Shown: positions 1 through 5,511 of the stretch, one piece after another
How the letters are laid out: the number at the start of each line of letters is the position of its first letter
Position numbering within the stretch: position 1 is the first letter of the stretch
Source: a bacterium
GTDB lineage: Bacteria > SZUA-182 > SZUA-191
Assembly: GCA_003230535.1 (NCBI GenBank)
Contig: QIEW01000401.1
Coordinates: 1 to 7,048 of the forward strand
Direction: 5' to 3'
Length of the DNA stretch: 7,048 nucleotides
Notes under the pieces: generated by a model
What the model was told of the DNA's origin: nothing
The model's input: the letters and a program-made list of their open reading frames with translations, nothing else
Databases searched by the model: none
Translations under genes and position numbers: made by a program

Positions 1-235
1 CGGGAGGTACGTCAACTTATTTTATAAAAAACTCAGGGAAACACATAATATAGCCTGTAAATACAACAACATTTATATCGAACTCAGGTTACTTAGAAGA
101 AGATAAATATTAAGCAAGTAAGCATTGGTGTTTGTAGTGTCGCGGAGTAAGCCGCTTTACTCATAATAATCTGTAATAGAAACCGGGCAGTCTTCACGAT
201 CAATAGAACAAGTCTCCCCTAAATACTTTTATCAG
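1..235. other. Non-coding left edge, no gene recognised
   Basis: I see no convincing gene on either strand. The stretch is AT-rich with frequent stops in all frames. A purine-rich GGGAGGT near position 3 resembles a ribosome site but no start codon follows at a usable distance. Positions 142-161 contain two short interleaved complementary pairs (GCGG with CCGC, AGTAA with TTACT), which could fold as a small pseudoknot but are short enough to be chance. It lies downstream of the tiny minus-strand gene at 236-316. Confidence 0.5.
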
Positions 236-316
236 TCATTTTCGAGGAGCCCAGGAGACAACTAAAAAAACAATGATAAACAATAGAATGACACCTACTA
301 ATGCAATTTCCGCCAT
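236..316 (-). CDS. Small single-span membrane peptide, 26 residues, unknown function
   Basis: A short open frame starts at ATG 316 and ends with TGA at 238-236. An AGGAGG ribosome site lies at 330-325, with an 8-base gap to the start, which is close to ideal and is the main reason to believe the gene. The peptide begins MAEIALVG, continues with an unbroken hydrophobic run (VILLFIIVFLVVSW, about residues 8-21) and ends APRK. That is one membrane helix with a short acidic N-terminus and a basic C-terminal tail, so by the positive-inside rule the C-terminus is probably cytoplasmic. Size and shape resemble the small accessory subunits of membrane complexes (KdpF or CydX type), but the sequence matches neither that I can tell. 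A candidate promoter with a palindromic spacer lies at 354-381. It is divergent from cbiD. Function unknown. Confidence 0.62.
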   Translation of the reverse strand: MAEIALVGVILLFIIVFLVVSWAPRK

Positions 317-353
317 TTTTCTACCCTCCTAAAAATAAGAGTAAAAATCTTTA

Positions 354-381
354 AAAATATTCCGAAAAGTTTCGGTTACAA
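354..381 (-). promoter_or_regulatory. Candidate promoter of the small membrane peptide, with palindrome in the spacer
   Basis: Read on the minus strand, a -35-like TTGTAA (381-376) and a -10-like TATTTT (359-354) are separated by 16 bp. The spacer holds a perfect inverted repeat, CCGAAA-N2-TTTCGG (362-375), which fills almost all of it. A palindrome between -35 and -10 is a common position for a repressor or MerR-type activator site. The -10 is about 38 bases from the ATG, a normal leader length. Both hexamers match consensus at only 4 of 6 positions, so this is a candidate. Confidence 0.35.
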
Positions 382-403
382 GGCGCCTGGAGTATTGTCA
401 TGG

Positions 404-432
404 GTGATAGCCCTGCCAGATGAATGTATGAT
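404..432 (+). promoter_or_regulatory. Candidate sigma-70-type promoter of cbiD
   Basis: GTGATA at 404-409 (4 of 6 to TTGACA) and TATGAT at 427-432 (5 of 6 to TATAAT) are spaced by 17 bp, 32 bases before the cbiD ATG. This is the best-placed pair in the gap. No cobalamin riboswitch was found between it and the gene, so any B12 control would have to act another way. Confidence 0.35.
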
Positions 433-464
433 ATTTTAGTATTTAATTGAGCTGCGGGAATTAA

Positions 465-1682
465 ATGTCATCCACAAATAGTCGGACAAAAAATATGGGA
501 ACTGTAGCCGGCCTGCGACGAGGTTACACTACCGGAACCTGTGCTGCTGCGGCTGCATATGGGGCGGCGCTGATGCTTTTCCGCGGGGAGAAGCCCGGGG
601 GTGTGGAAATAGAAGTTCCGGCCGGGGTCAAGCTAATGCTGAAGCTGGTAGAGCATGGCCGGCGTGATGAGAAAGCTTATTGCGCCGTAATCAAGGATGC
701 CGGTGACGACCCCGACGTCACTCATGGGGCGATGGTTTGCGCCAAAGTGGCTATAAAAGATGACAAGCGGTCATTTCGTCCTGATAAAGACATTGTGATT
801 AGAGGGGGGCGAGGGGTCGGCCGGGTTACCAAGCCGGGACTGGCTATTCCGGTAGGCGGGGCGGCCATTAACCCGGTTCCCGGGCGGATGATCAGGGAAA
901 TTTTATCTACTGTAATTCCTCCAGAGATACATATTCAAGGACAATGGATAGAGGTAGAGATTTCTGTTCCGGACGGTGAGCGTTTAAGCAGCCGTACTTT
1001 TAATCCCAGGCTGGGCATTATCGGCGGAATTTCTATCCTGGGTACCACCGGGCTTGTGGAACCAAAGTCATTGGATGCCTGGTTAGTCTCTCTACGCTTG
1101 ACACTACAGGTAGCCAAAGCGGCCGGTTATCAGGAACTGGTGTTGGTGCCGGGAAATTTAGGTGAGAATTTTGTTAAACGGGATTTTGCCTTACCACCTG
1201 ATAAAATTATACAGATTGCTAACTGGGTGGGGTTTGCCTTAGATGAATGCTGCCGGCTGAAGGTTAAGCGGGTTATTCTGGCAGGGCATATCGGTAAGTT
1301 AGCCAAGGTAGCCGCCGGCTCCTTTGACACCAGCTCCCGCGCTGAGATAAATTATAGGCTCACCGGCGACGGACCCCAAGGTTATGAGCCCAAGAGCAGT
1401 CTAAAAGCTATGGCGGCGGCGGCAACCCAGGCGGGGGCAGAACCTGCACTCGTCCGGCATCTCCAAACAATGGAGCTGGCAGAGGCGGCCGCCAGCTTGC
1501 TACAGAAGGAAGGATTATCAGAGGCATTAAGGCTGTTGGCGGAAACGGTAAGCCGACGCGCTCGGGAAAAGGTAAAGGGAGCCATCGAGATAGGCTGCAT
1601 CCTCTATGACCTCTCCGGCAAGGTTTTGGGGATGGATCATGTTGCTGGACAGTGGGCGCTTTCGAAGAGGATTAAAAAGTAA
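465..1682 (+). CDS. cbiD: Cobalt-precorrin-5B C1-methyltransferase CbiD
   Basis: CbiD transfers a methyl group from S-adenosylmethionine to C-1 of cobalt-precorrin-5B in the oxygen-independent (early cobalt insertion) route to cobalamin; it is cytoplasmic. The 405-residue protein carries the family signatures in order: GYTTGTCAAAAA (about 20-31), DAGDDPDVTHG (78-88), a glycine-rich GRGVGRVTKPG...NPVPGRM stretch (about 115-142), GIIGGISILGTTG (184-196), VPGNLGENF (228-236) and AGHIGKLAKVAAGSFDTSSRAE-like text (273-294). The length is slightly above the usual 360-400, partly from about ten polar residues before the conserved core. The ATG at 465 is preceded by a weak GCGGGA site; the next Met (residue 11) has no better one. 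No other cobalamin gene is in the window, whereas cbi genes are often clustered, so this copy stands alone at least on its 3' side. The family call is secure. Confidence 0.96.
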   Translation: MSSTNSRTKNMGTVAGLRRGYTTGTCAAAAAYGAALMLFRGEKPGGVEIEVPAGVKLMLKLVEHGRRDEKAYCAVIKDAGDDPDVTHGAMVCAKVAIKDDKRSFRPDKDIVIRGGRGVGRVTKPGLAIPVGGAAINPVPGRMIREILSTVIPPEIHIQGQWIEVEISVPDGERLSSRTFNPRLGIIGGISILGTTGLVEPKSLDAWLVSLRLTLQVAKAAGYQELVLVPGNLGENFVKRDFALPPDKIIQIANWVGFALDECCRLKVKRVILAGHIGKLAKVAAGSFDTSSRAEINYRLTGDGPQGYEPKSSLKAMAAAATQAGAEPALVRHLQTMELAEAAASLLQKEGLSEALRLLAETVSRRAREKVKGAIEIGCILYDLSGKVLGMDHVAGQWALSKRIKK

Positions 1683-1712
1683 TCGCCATGTCATATAGCC
1701 AAGCTTGCATCC
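1677..1712 (+). repeat. 36-bp direct repeat, copy 1 (includes the cbiD stop codon)
   Basis: This stretch is repeated 148 bp further on at 1825-1860 with 3 mismatches in 36. Shared text includes AAGTAATCGCCATG and CATATAGCCA, ending in CTTGCATCC. Copy 1 starts inside the last codon of cbiD and includes its TAA. The 112 bp between the copies hold two palindromes of one family. Confidence 0.8.
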
Positions 1713-1739
1713 AAAGATAAACTAATTATCTTTGATTTT
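1712..1739 (+). terminator. Weak candidate terminator of cbiD
   Basis: An 8-bp AT-rich stem (CAAAGATA with TATCTTTG, loop of 7) is followed by ATTTT. It is 30 bases after the cbiD stop. The stem is weak and the T-run short; the stronger palindromes just downstream could also stop transcription. Confidence 0.3.
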
Positions 1740-1760
1740 CCGGCTTGTCTCAAGCCGGAA
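1738..1760 (-). repeat. Palindromic repeat family 1, copy 1
   Basis: A 10-bp perfect stem (TTCCGGCTTG with CAAGCCGGAA) with a 3-base loop. The loop reads TCT on the plus strand and AGA on the minus strand, so relative to the other two copies it is inverted. Common core of the family: CGGCYTG-AGA-CARGCCG. Compared with copy 3 it has C-G in place of T-A at one stem position, so pairing is kept. Confidence 0.8.
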
Positions 1761-1789
1761 GTGTCAAGGGAACCACACATCTCTAGGGG

Positions 1790-1816
1790 TGTTTCGGCCT
1801 GAGACAGGCCGAAACA
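1790..1816 (+). repeat. Palindromic repeat family 1, copy 2
   Basis: A 12-bp perfect stem (TGTTTCGGCCTG with its complement) and loop AGA. An outer CACAT/ATGTG pairing (1776-1780 with 1820-1824) can extend it across small internal loops. Relative to copy 3, one T-A pair next to the loop is replaced by C-G on both sides of the stem. Confidence 0.8.
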
Positions 1817-1824
1817 TCTATGTG

Positions 1825-1860
1825 AAGTAATCGCCATGCCATATAGCCAGCCTTGCATCC
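1825..1860 (+). repeat. 36-bp direct repeat, copy 2
   Basis: Second copy of the repeat at 1677-1712, 33 of 36 identical, starting shortly after palindrome copy 2. The two copies differ by one C/T change near the middle and two adjacent changes (AG versus GC) before CTTGCATCC. It is not part of a gene, unlike copy 1, which carries the cbiD stop. Confidence 0.8.
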
Positions 1861-1866
1861 TCCGTC

Positions 1867-1938
1867 ACAAACCGACCGCCTGCGGCTGCCCATATACTCC
1901 TGGGCAGCGGATATCTGATGCCCGGTTTGTCATCAGAT
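1867..1938 (-). repeat. Hairpin whose loop is complementary to nearby sequence (left arm)
   Basis: Read on the minus strand: stem ATCTGATG (1938-1931), loop of 10 starting ACAAACCG, stem CATCAGAT (1920-1913), then a GC-rich 8-bp hairpin (GCTGCCCA with TGGGCAGC, 1908-1885), then CGGTTTGT (1874-1867), the exact complement of 8 of the 10 loop bases. The loop can therefore pair inside the element in competition with, or partly alongside, the first stem. Full formation of both 8-bp helices looks sterically impossible because no bases separate the strands on one side, so they are probably alternative folds. The same order of parts occurs in the opposite direction at 2078-2144. Confidence 0.55.
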
Positions 1939-1944
1939 GGTTAA

Positions 1945-1968
1945 CTGTCAGGTGGTAACACCTGACAG
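1945..1968 (+). repeat. Palindromic repeat family 2, copy A (GTAA loop)
   Basis: A perfect 10-bp stem, CTGTCAGGTG with CACCTGACAG, closed by the four-base loop GTAA (GNRA-type if transcribed from the plus strand). Copy B at 2021-2044 is the same element in the opposite orientation with stem differences on both sides. Confidence 0.75.
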
Positions 1969-2020
1969 CACCTATAGGCTATATTTATGGTTTACAGTAG
2001 GTTATGGTGTTATTGTGGTG

Positions 2021-2044
2021 GCGTCAGGAGTTACCTCCTGACGC
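2021..2044 (-). repeat. Palindromic repeat family 2, copy B (GTAA loop, inverted)
   Basis: A perfect 10-bp stem, GCGTCAGGAG with CTCCTGACGC on the plus strand; read on the minus strand the loop is GTAA, as in copy A on the plus strand. Core shared with copy A: GTCAGG-W-G-GTAA-C-W-CCTGAC, with the W position swapped T-A to A-T on both sides, and the outer pairs also changed together. Confidence 0.75.
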
Positions 2045-2056
2045 AAATCTTCCACC

Positions 2057-2073
2057 TGAAAGTCTCACTTTCA
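2057..2073. repeat. Short perfect hairpin
   Basis: TGAAAGT and ACTTTCA form a 7-bp stem with a 3-base loop (CTC). It sits between palindrome copy B and the right-arm hairpin. No T-run follows on either strand, so it is not a typical terminator. Confidence 0.5.
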
Positions 2074-2077
2074 TAAG

Positions 2078-2144
2078 CGTTGGTGTTTACGCAACCAACG
2101 AGCAGGCGGGGAGGGAAAGCCCGTCCGTCAAAAATGCGTAAACA
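2078..2144 (+). repeat. Hairpin whose loop is complementary to downstream sequence (right arm)
   Basis: Stem CGTTGGT (2078-2084) and ACCAACG (2094-2100) encloses the 9-base loop GTTTACGCA. Its exact complement TGCGTAAAC lies at 2135-2143, and the pairing can grow to 10 bp. Between them is a GC-rich stretch able to form a bulged stem (GGCGGG with CCCGTCC). This matches the order of parts at 1867-1938 read from the other strand. The downstream complement also overlaps the hairpin at 2140-2161, so these two folds compete. Confidence 0.55.
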
Positions 2145-2161
2145 TGCTATGTTTCATGTTT
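2130..2161 (-). terminator. Weak candidate terminator after atpA
   Basis: On the minus strand, AAACATG and CATGTTT form a 7-bp stem (2161-2155 with 2146-2140, loop of 8), followed by ACGCA and a TTTTT run (2134-2130). It lies 22 bases after the atpA stop. The stem is AT-rich and the T-run is separated by five bases, so it is a weak candidate. Pairing of 2135-2143 with the loop at 2085-2093 would break this stem. Confidence 0.35.
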
Positions 2162-2183
2162 GATGGCTACTTGGTATAAGAGG

Positions 2184-3935
2184 TTAGGCTAATGCTTCCA
2201 CTTGTTCGACCAGATTTTCTTCCAGCTTATCGAAATCCTGGATATTAGCCTCGGGAATAAATTTAGCTTTACTTATCTGTTCACAGATGGGCAATCCAAA
2301 TAGTTTACTGACGGAGATCCTCCGCTCAATCGCCTGCTTAAAATTGTCTCCCGCCCGAAGTATCAGCCGCAGCAACCGATACTGTTTATTCAAGGAGGTA
2401 TAGCTGTCTTCCTTATGAAAAGCGTTCTGATGGAGGAAATCCTCCCGGATCATCCTGGCCGTCTCCAAGGTCAGCTGATCTTGAGGGGAGAGGGAATCCT
2501 TGCCTATAAGACGCACAATTTCCTCCAGCTCCGCCTCCCGCTGGAGCAGGCGCATAGAATCCGCCCGCAATTTTACCCAGTCTTCGGCGATCTCCTTACC
2601 GAAATATTCCTCCAGATTTTCGTTATACAGGGAATAGCTGTTAAGCCAATTGATAGCCGGGAAATGCCGTCGATAGGCCAACTTGGCGTCCAGTCCCCAG
2701 AAGACCTTGACCACCTTGAGGGTGGCTTGTACCACCGGATCAGACATATCGCCGCCTGGCGGAGAAACCGCCCCGATAGCCGATATCGAACCTATCCGGT
2801 TACCATCGCCGCCCAAGGTCACCACCCGGCCGGCGCGCTCATAGAACTCGGCCACTTTGGTCGCCAGATATGCCGGATATCCTTCTTCACCGGGCATCTC
2901 CTCCAGGCGGCCGGAGATCTCGCGGAGCGCTTCGGCCCAGCGCGAGGTTGAATCAGCCATAAGCGCTACATCGTAGCCCATGTCCCTGAAATACTCGGCA
3001 ATCGTAATCCCGGTATAGATGGAGGCTTCCCGGGCAGCCACCGGCATATTAGAAGTGTTGGCTACCAACACGCTTCGTTTCATCAGCGACTCACCCGAAT
3101 GGGGGTCGATAATCTCCGGCAATTCAATCAACACGTCCGTCATCTCATTACCGCGCTCACCGCAGCCAATATAGACCACAATATCCGTATCCGCCCATTT
3201 AGCCAACTGGTGCTGCACCACCGTTTTCCCTGAGCCGAACGGTCCAGGCACACAAGCCGTGCCGCCCTTGGCTAACGGGAACAGGTTGTCTATAATTCTC
3301 TGCCCGGTGCTCAACGGGATCTCCGGGGCAAGCTTGTTCCGGTAGGGCCTGCGCTTGCGTACCGGCCAGCGCTGCATAAGGGATATGTCATGGATTTCTG
3401 AGCCATTCTCTATTCTGGCGATCGTATCCGTTACCGTAAAACTCCCCCCGCTGATATCTTTAAGGCGACCGGATATACCCGGCGGAGCCATAATCCTATG
3501 CTCGATGACCACATTTTCCTGGACTACCCCTAAGATGTCTCCTTGCTCTACCTGGTCACCAACCTTGAGCTTGGGTACAAACTCCCACTTCTTCTCCCGA
3601 TCCAAACAAGGCACCGACACTCCCCGTTCCACCATGTCTCCGACCTTTTCATAGATAGCATCCAACGGACGTTGAATACCGTCATAGATAGCCTCCAGCA
3701 ACCCAGGCCCCAACTCCACACTCAGAGGATCTCCCGTGCTTACCACCGGCTCTCCGGGGCCGATGCCGCCGGTCTCCTCATAGACCTGGATGGAAATCTT
3801 CTCATTCTTTATCTCGACCACTTCGCCGATCAGTTTTTGCGCGCTGACCAGAACCACATCAAACATCCTGGCATCAGGCATATCCACCGCCACTACCAAC
3901 GGCCCGGAAACTTTTATAATCTTTCCTTCTTTCAT
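2184..3935 (-). CDS. atpA: V/A-type ATPase/ATP synthase catalytic subunit A
   Basis: This is the nucleotide-hydrolysing (or ATP-forming) subunit of the A3B3 head of a rotary V/A-type ATPase, on the cytoplasmic side of the membrane; also named ntpA. The 583-residue length is normal. An N-terminal beta-barrel (about 1-70, with SGPLVVAVDMPDARMFDVV) leads into the A-specific insertion (about 110-190, with KVGDQVEQGDILG), then the P-loop GPFGSGKT (231-238), the GERGNE element with the catalytic glutamate (259-264), a Walker B-like VALMADSTSRWAEALRE (323-339), GRLEEMPGEEGYPAYL (342-357) and SPPGGDMSDP (391-400). The ATG directly follows the atpF stop with no gap, and AAGGGA in the end of atpF acts as ribosome site, so translation is coupled. 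The protein appears complete and intact. No subunit B gene follows; the downstream 500 bp hold only hairpins. Coupling ion cannot be judged because the K and I subunits are not here. Confidence 0.97.
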   Translation of the reverse strand: MKEGKIIKVSGPLVVAVDMPDARMFDVVLVSAQKLIGEVVEIKNEKISIQVYEETGGIGPGEPVVSTGDPLSVELGPGLLEAIYDGIQRPLDAIYEKVGDMVERGVSVPCLDREKKWEFVPKLKVGDQVEQGDILGVVQENVVIEHRIMAPPGISGRLKDISGGSFTVTDTIARIENGSEIHDISLMQRWPVRKRRPYRNKLAPEIPLSTGQRIIDNLFPLAKGGTACVPGPFGSGKTVVQHQLAKWADTDIVVYIGCGERGNEMTDVLIELPEIIDPHSGESLMKRSVLVANTSNMPVAAREASIYTGITIAEYFRDMGYDVALMADSTSRWAEALREISGRLEEMPGEEGYPAYLATKVAEFYERAGRVVTLGGDGNRIGSISAIGAVSPPGGDMSDPVVQATLKVVKVFWGLDAKLAYRRHFPAINWLNSYSLYNENLEEYFGKEIAEDWVKLRADSMRLLQREAELEEIVRLIGKDSLSPQDQLTLETARMIREDFLHQNAFHKEDSYTSLNKQYRLLRLILRAGDNFKQAIERRISVSKLFGLPICEQISKAKFIPEANIQDFDKLEENLVEQVEALA

Positions 3936-4277
3936 TTATCCCTTATCCTCCTCCTCTGGCTGCGTGAAGAAACTCCACCCCAGCGCTTTCTCAATCAAAA
4001 CTTTTATTCTTTGGGCTCCTAAGCCCATTGTCCCATGATGACTGGGGATTATTACTATACTAGGGTAAAGGGGTATCTGCCGTTTCAATTCATCGATCTC
4101 TTTCTGAATTTTAACAGCATAATTTTCTGTAATAAACACTGCGCCATAGTCAGGCGTGGATATCTGCCGCAAAGTCCGTTCGGCCTCATCCTTATTTCCA
4201 ACGGAAAAAATCTTTACTCCCAGGGCTTTAAAACCTATAATAGAATCTCTGTCCCCAATAATGGCGATCTTAGGCAT
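3936..4277 (-). CDS. atpF: V/A-type ATPase/ATP synthase subunit F
   Basis: Subunit F (ntpG in Enterococcus naming) binds subunit D in the rotating central stalk and helps regulate or stabilise the rotor. The 113-residue protein has the family pattern: IGDRDSIIGFKALGV near the N-terminus (7-21), an alpha/beta fold with PDYGAVFITE (42-51), and YPSIVIIPSHHG followed by a C-terminal helix ending KALGW (71-101). The highly charged tail EEEDKG is unremarkable. Its ATG at 4277 lies inside the end of atpC (8-bp overlap) with GAGG as ribosome site seven bases before it, and its TAA directly abuts the atpA ATG. This confirms a single C-F-A transcript. Its partner D is not encoded nearby. Confidence 0.93.
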   Translation of the reverse strand: MPKIAIIGDRDSIIGFKALGVKIFSVGNKDEAERTLRQISTPDYGAVFITENYAVKIQKEIDELKRQIPLYPSIVIIPSHHGTMGLGAQRIKVLIEKALGWSFFTQPEEEDKG

Positions 4278-5295
4278 ACAATTTCCTCAACCGCATCCGT
4301 ATCTCTTCTTTTGGCAGATGATTGAGTTTACCTACCAAGAGAATACGCAATACTTTAACCTCGTTTTCTTTGGCCAGAATATAAGCAATCAGCGGCTCCA
4401 CTCCCATTGAGACATAGGAAACAATCTTGACATAATCGAGAAGATAATCATCCGTCAAGCGCTCCAACTCCACCAGGTTACCATCTTCTGAGATTACTTC
4501 CGCATCGGCCAAATCACTATAAGGGGTATAGCTCATCCTGGAGATCAACTCTCCTATACCCCCACCATATATATCAAGCCACCATTCCCTGTCAAGCAGT
4601 CCATGATCTAATAACGCCTGCTCCAGCAGCTTTCTGTTCCCTTTCATTTTGTAAATCCGGAGCCACGTCTTGAGATTGATAAGATCTATCTGGAACTGAA
4701 GATAACCCTCCAGAAAGCAGTTATTCTTCCGCTGTGCCTGGGCGTATAGGAAGGAGTATTGGGCGTTGTCAAAAAGCATCTCCACACTCCTGCTATCAGG
4801 AGCGTCCTTCAGTTTAGGCAACAGCTCCTCCATCATGGCCGAAAGTTCCGGAGTGAGACCGCCCATATCTTCTTCGGCAATCATCCGCTTTATCTCTTCC
4901 ACAGGATAAAGACCTAAATCCGTCAAGGCCGGCCCAGGGTCTTCCCCGATGAGTTGAGCCTTATAGCAGGTTTTTAGATTATGGATGTCATACCGGTAAC
5001 GGAACAGATCGGTGAGGGCCGGGTCGGGGTCCATGCTGTGCACCAGGTCATAGACCCTTTTCAGCTCGGCTTGGAGCATGGCTTCAGGATCCTGTAAGTC
5101 ATTGCTCAAAGAGATCACCTGAGAATATTCGGTCTCTTCCAGCTCTCCTTCTAAATCCTTTAAGCTGCCAGCCTCCAACAACCTGGCCAGCATCGTCTCA
5201 TCAATCAGACGGGTTTCCAGGGCGCGAATATTGCCTACGCCAAAGCCATAACGGGCATCCCAAGGGGACATAGACGGATCATAGTGTTGCATCAT
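4270..5295 (-). CDS. atpC: V/A-type ATPase/ATP synthase subunit C
   Basis: Subunit C (ntpC; homologous to eukaryotic subunit d, AC39 family) is the funnel-shaped socket joining the central stalk to the membrane ring. The 341-residue length fits the family (about 320-360). Family-like text includes YGFGVGNIRALETRLIDE (about 17-34), the helical middle with DIHNLKTCYKAQLIG, the second repeat QIDLINLKTWLRIYKMKG, and the C-terminal EPLIAYILAKENEVKVLRIL followed by a charged end. The two NLKT segments reflect the internal repeat of this fold. Two adjacent ATGs (5295, 5292) are possible starts and neither has a strong ribosome site. It is the first gene of the transcript; E, K and I, which usually precede it, are missing, and a repeat-rich gap lies upstream. 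Confidence 0.93.
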   Translation of the reverse strand: MMQHYDPSMSPWDARYGFGVGNIRALETRLIDETMLARLLEAGSLKDLEGELEETEYSQVISLSNDLQDPEAMLQAELKRVYDLVHSMDPDPALTDLFRYRYDIHNLKTCYKAQLIGEDPGPALTDLGLYPVEEIKRMIAEEDMGGLTPELSAMMEELLPKLKDAPDSRSVEMLFDNAQYSFLYAQAQRKNNCFLEGYLQFQIDLINLKTWLRIYKMKGNRKLLEQALLDHGLLDREWWLDIYGGGIGELISRMSYTPYSDLADAEVISEDGNLVELERLTDDYLLDYVKIVSYVSMGVEPLIAYILAKENEVKVLRILLVGKLNHLPKEEIRMRLRKLYA

Positions 5296-5313
5296 TATGT
5301 TATCTTATCCCAA

Positions 5314-5343
5314 ATTATTTGTTAAAAGCCAAGCTGTTGTCAG
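5314..5343 (-). promoter_or_regulatory. Candidate promoter of the atpC-F-A transcript
   Basis: On the minus strand, CTGACA (5343-5338, 5 of 6 to TTGACA) and AATAAT (5319-5314, 5 of 6 to TATAAT) are spaced by 18 bp. The expected start of transcription would leave only about 10-15 bases before the atpC ATG, which agrees with the lack of a clear ribosome site but is unusually short. Confidence 0.35.
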
Positions 5344-5377
5344 CGGCTTGAACAGAAAAATGAAACCTTATCTTCCA

Positions 5378-5399
5378 ATCTCCCAGCTTAAGGGGTAAA
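5378..5399. repeat. 22-bp direct repeat, copy 1
   Basis: Identical over 22 bp to 6394-6415, containing CTCCCAGCTTAAGGGG. Both copies also have AACCTTATC just to the left, separated by extra bases here. The two copies lie outside the two ends of the HEPN/MNT gene pair, about 1 kb apart and in the same orientation. Confidence 0.75.
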
Positions 5400-5439
5400 T
5401 GAGTGTAAATAATTGATGCAATCGTAAAAAGTCCCGGGT

Positions 5440-5475
5440 GTCATTGCGAGGCGGGTTTATCGCCGAAGCAATCCC
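5440..5475. repeat. Dispersed palindromic repeat of the TCATTGCGAGG...GCAATCCC type
   Basis: The segment starts GTCATTGCGAGG and ends CGAAGCAATCCC, with outer (ATTGC/GCAAT) and inner (GGCG/CGCC) pairing around a GTTTAT-containing loop. From general knowledge, repeats with these ends are widespread between genes in many unrelated bacterial genomes. A single copy is seen in this window. Confidence 0.65.
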
Positions 5476-5511
5476 AAAATACTACAGTTATTTCATGACG
5501 AGCCCTTAGCG

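Larger units (their letters stand above)
1683..2183. other. 500-bp gene-free, hairpin-rich spacer between cbiD and atpA
   Basis: No gene is supported here: open frames are under about 30 codons, lack ribosome sites and run through palindromes. Instead the segment carries roughly ten perfect or near-perfect inverted repeats with 7-12 bp stems (1712-1734, 1738-1760, 1790-1816, 1885-1908, 1913-1938, 1945-1968, 2021-2044, 2057-2073, 2078-2100, 2140-2161). cbiD and atpA converge on this region, so some stems may serve as terminators, but only two have any T-run after them. It sits directly after atpA, where V/A-ATPase operons normally continue with subunits B and D; I saw no recognisable remnant of either. 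Confidence 0.75.

Noticed and set aside
142-161. Small pseudoknot-like interleaved pairs (GCGG/CCGC, AGTAA/TTACT)
   Set aside because: Stems of 4 and 5 bp occur readily by chance; no conserved context.
248-262. AGCCCAGGAGACAAC resembles the B12 box of a cobalamin riboswitch upstream of cbiD
   Set aside because: The other conserved riboswitch parts (a GCCACTG-like core and the upstream paired elements) are missing, and the stretch codes for the C-terminus of the small minus-strand peptide.
1913-1968. Hammerhead ribozyme or integron attC site suggested by CTGATGA on the minus strand and nearby GTTAAC
   Set aside because: No matching GAAA core or helices for a hammerhead, no R'/R'' pair with proper spacing, and no integrase or cassette gene.
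1981-2073. Short plus-strand frame (about 29 codons from ATG 1987)
   Set aside because: No ribosome site, runs through two perfect hairpins, and the product looks random.
1683-2183. Remnant of ATPase subunit B
   Set aside because: No B-subunit-like text found on the minus strand after atpA; frames are broken by stops and palindromes.
1683-2183. CRISPR array suggested by repeated palindromes
   Set aside because: The repeats are not regularly spaced, differ in sequence and orientation, and no cas gene is present.
2415-2951. Long plus-strand open frame of 178 codons opposite atpA
   Set aside because: It is antisense to the conserved catalytic core of atpA, and the product shows no family resemblance.
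3543-4022. Plus-strand open frame of 159 codons opposite atpA and atpF
   Set aside because: Overlaps two well-supported minus-strand genes and has no recognisable domain.
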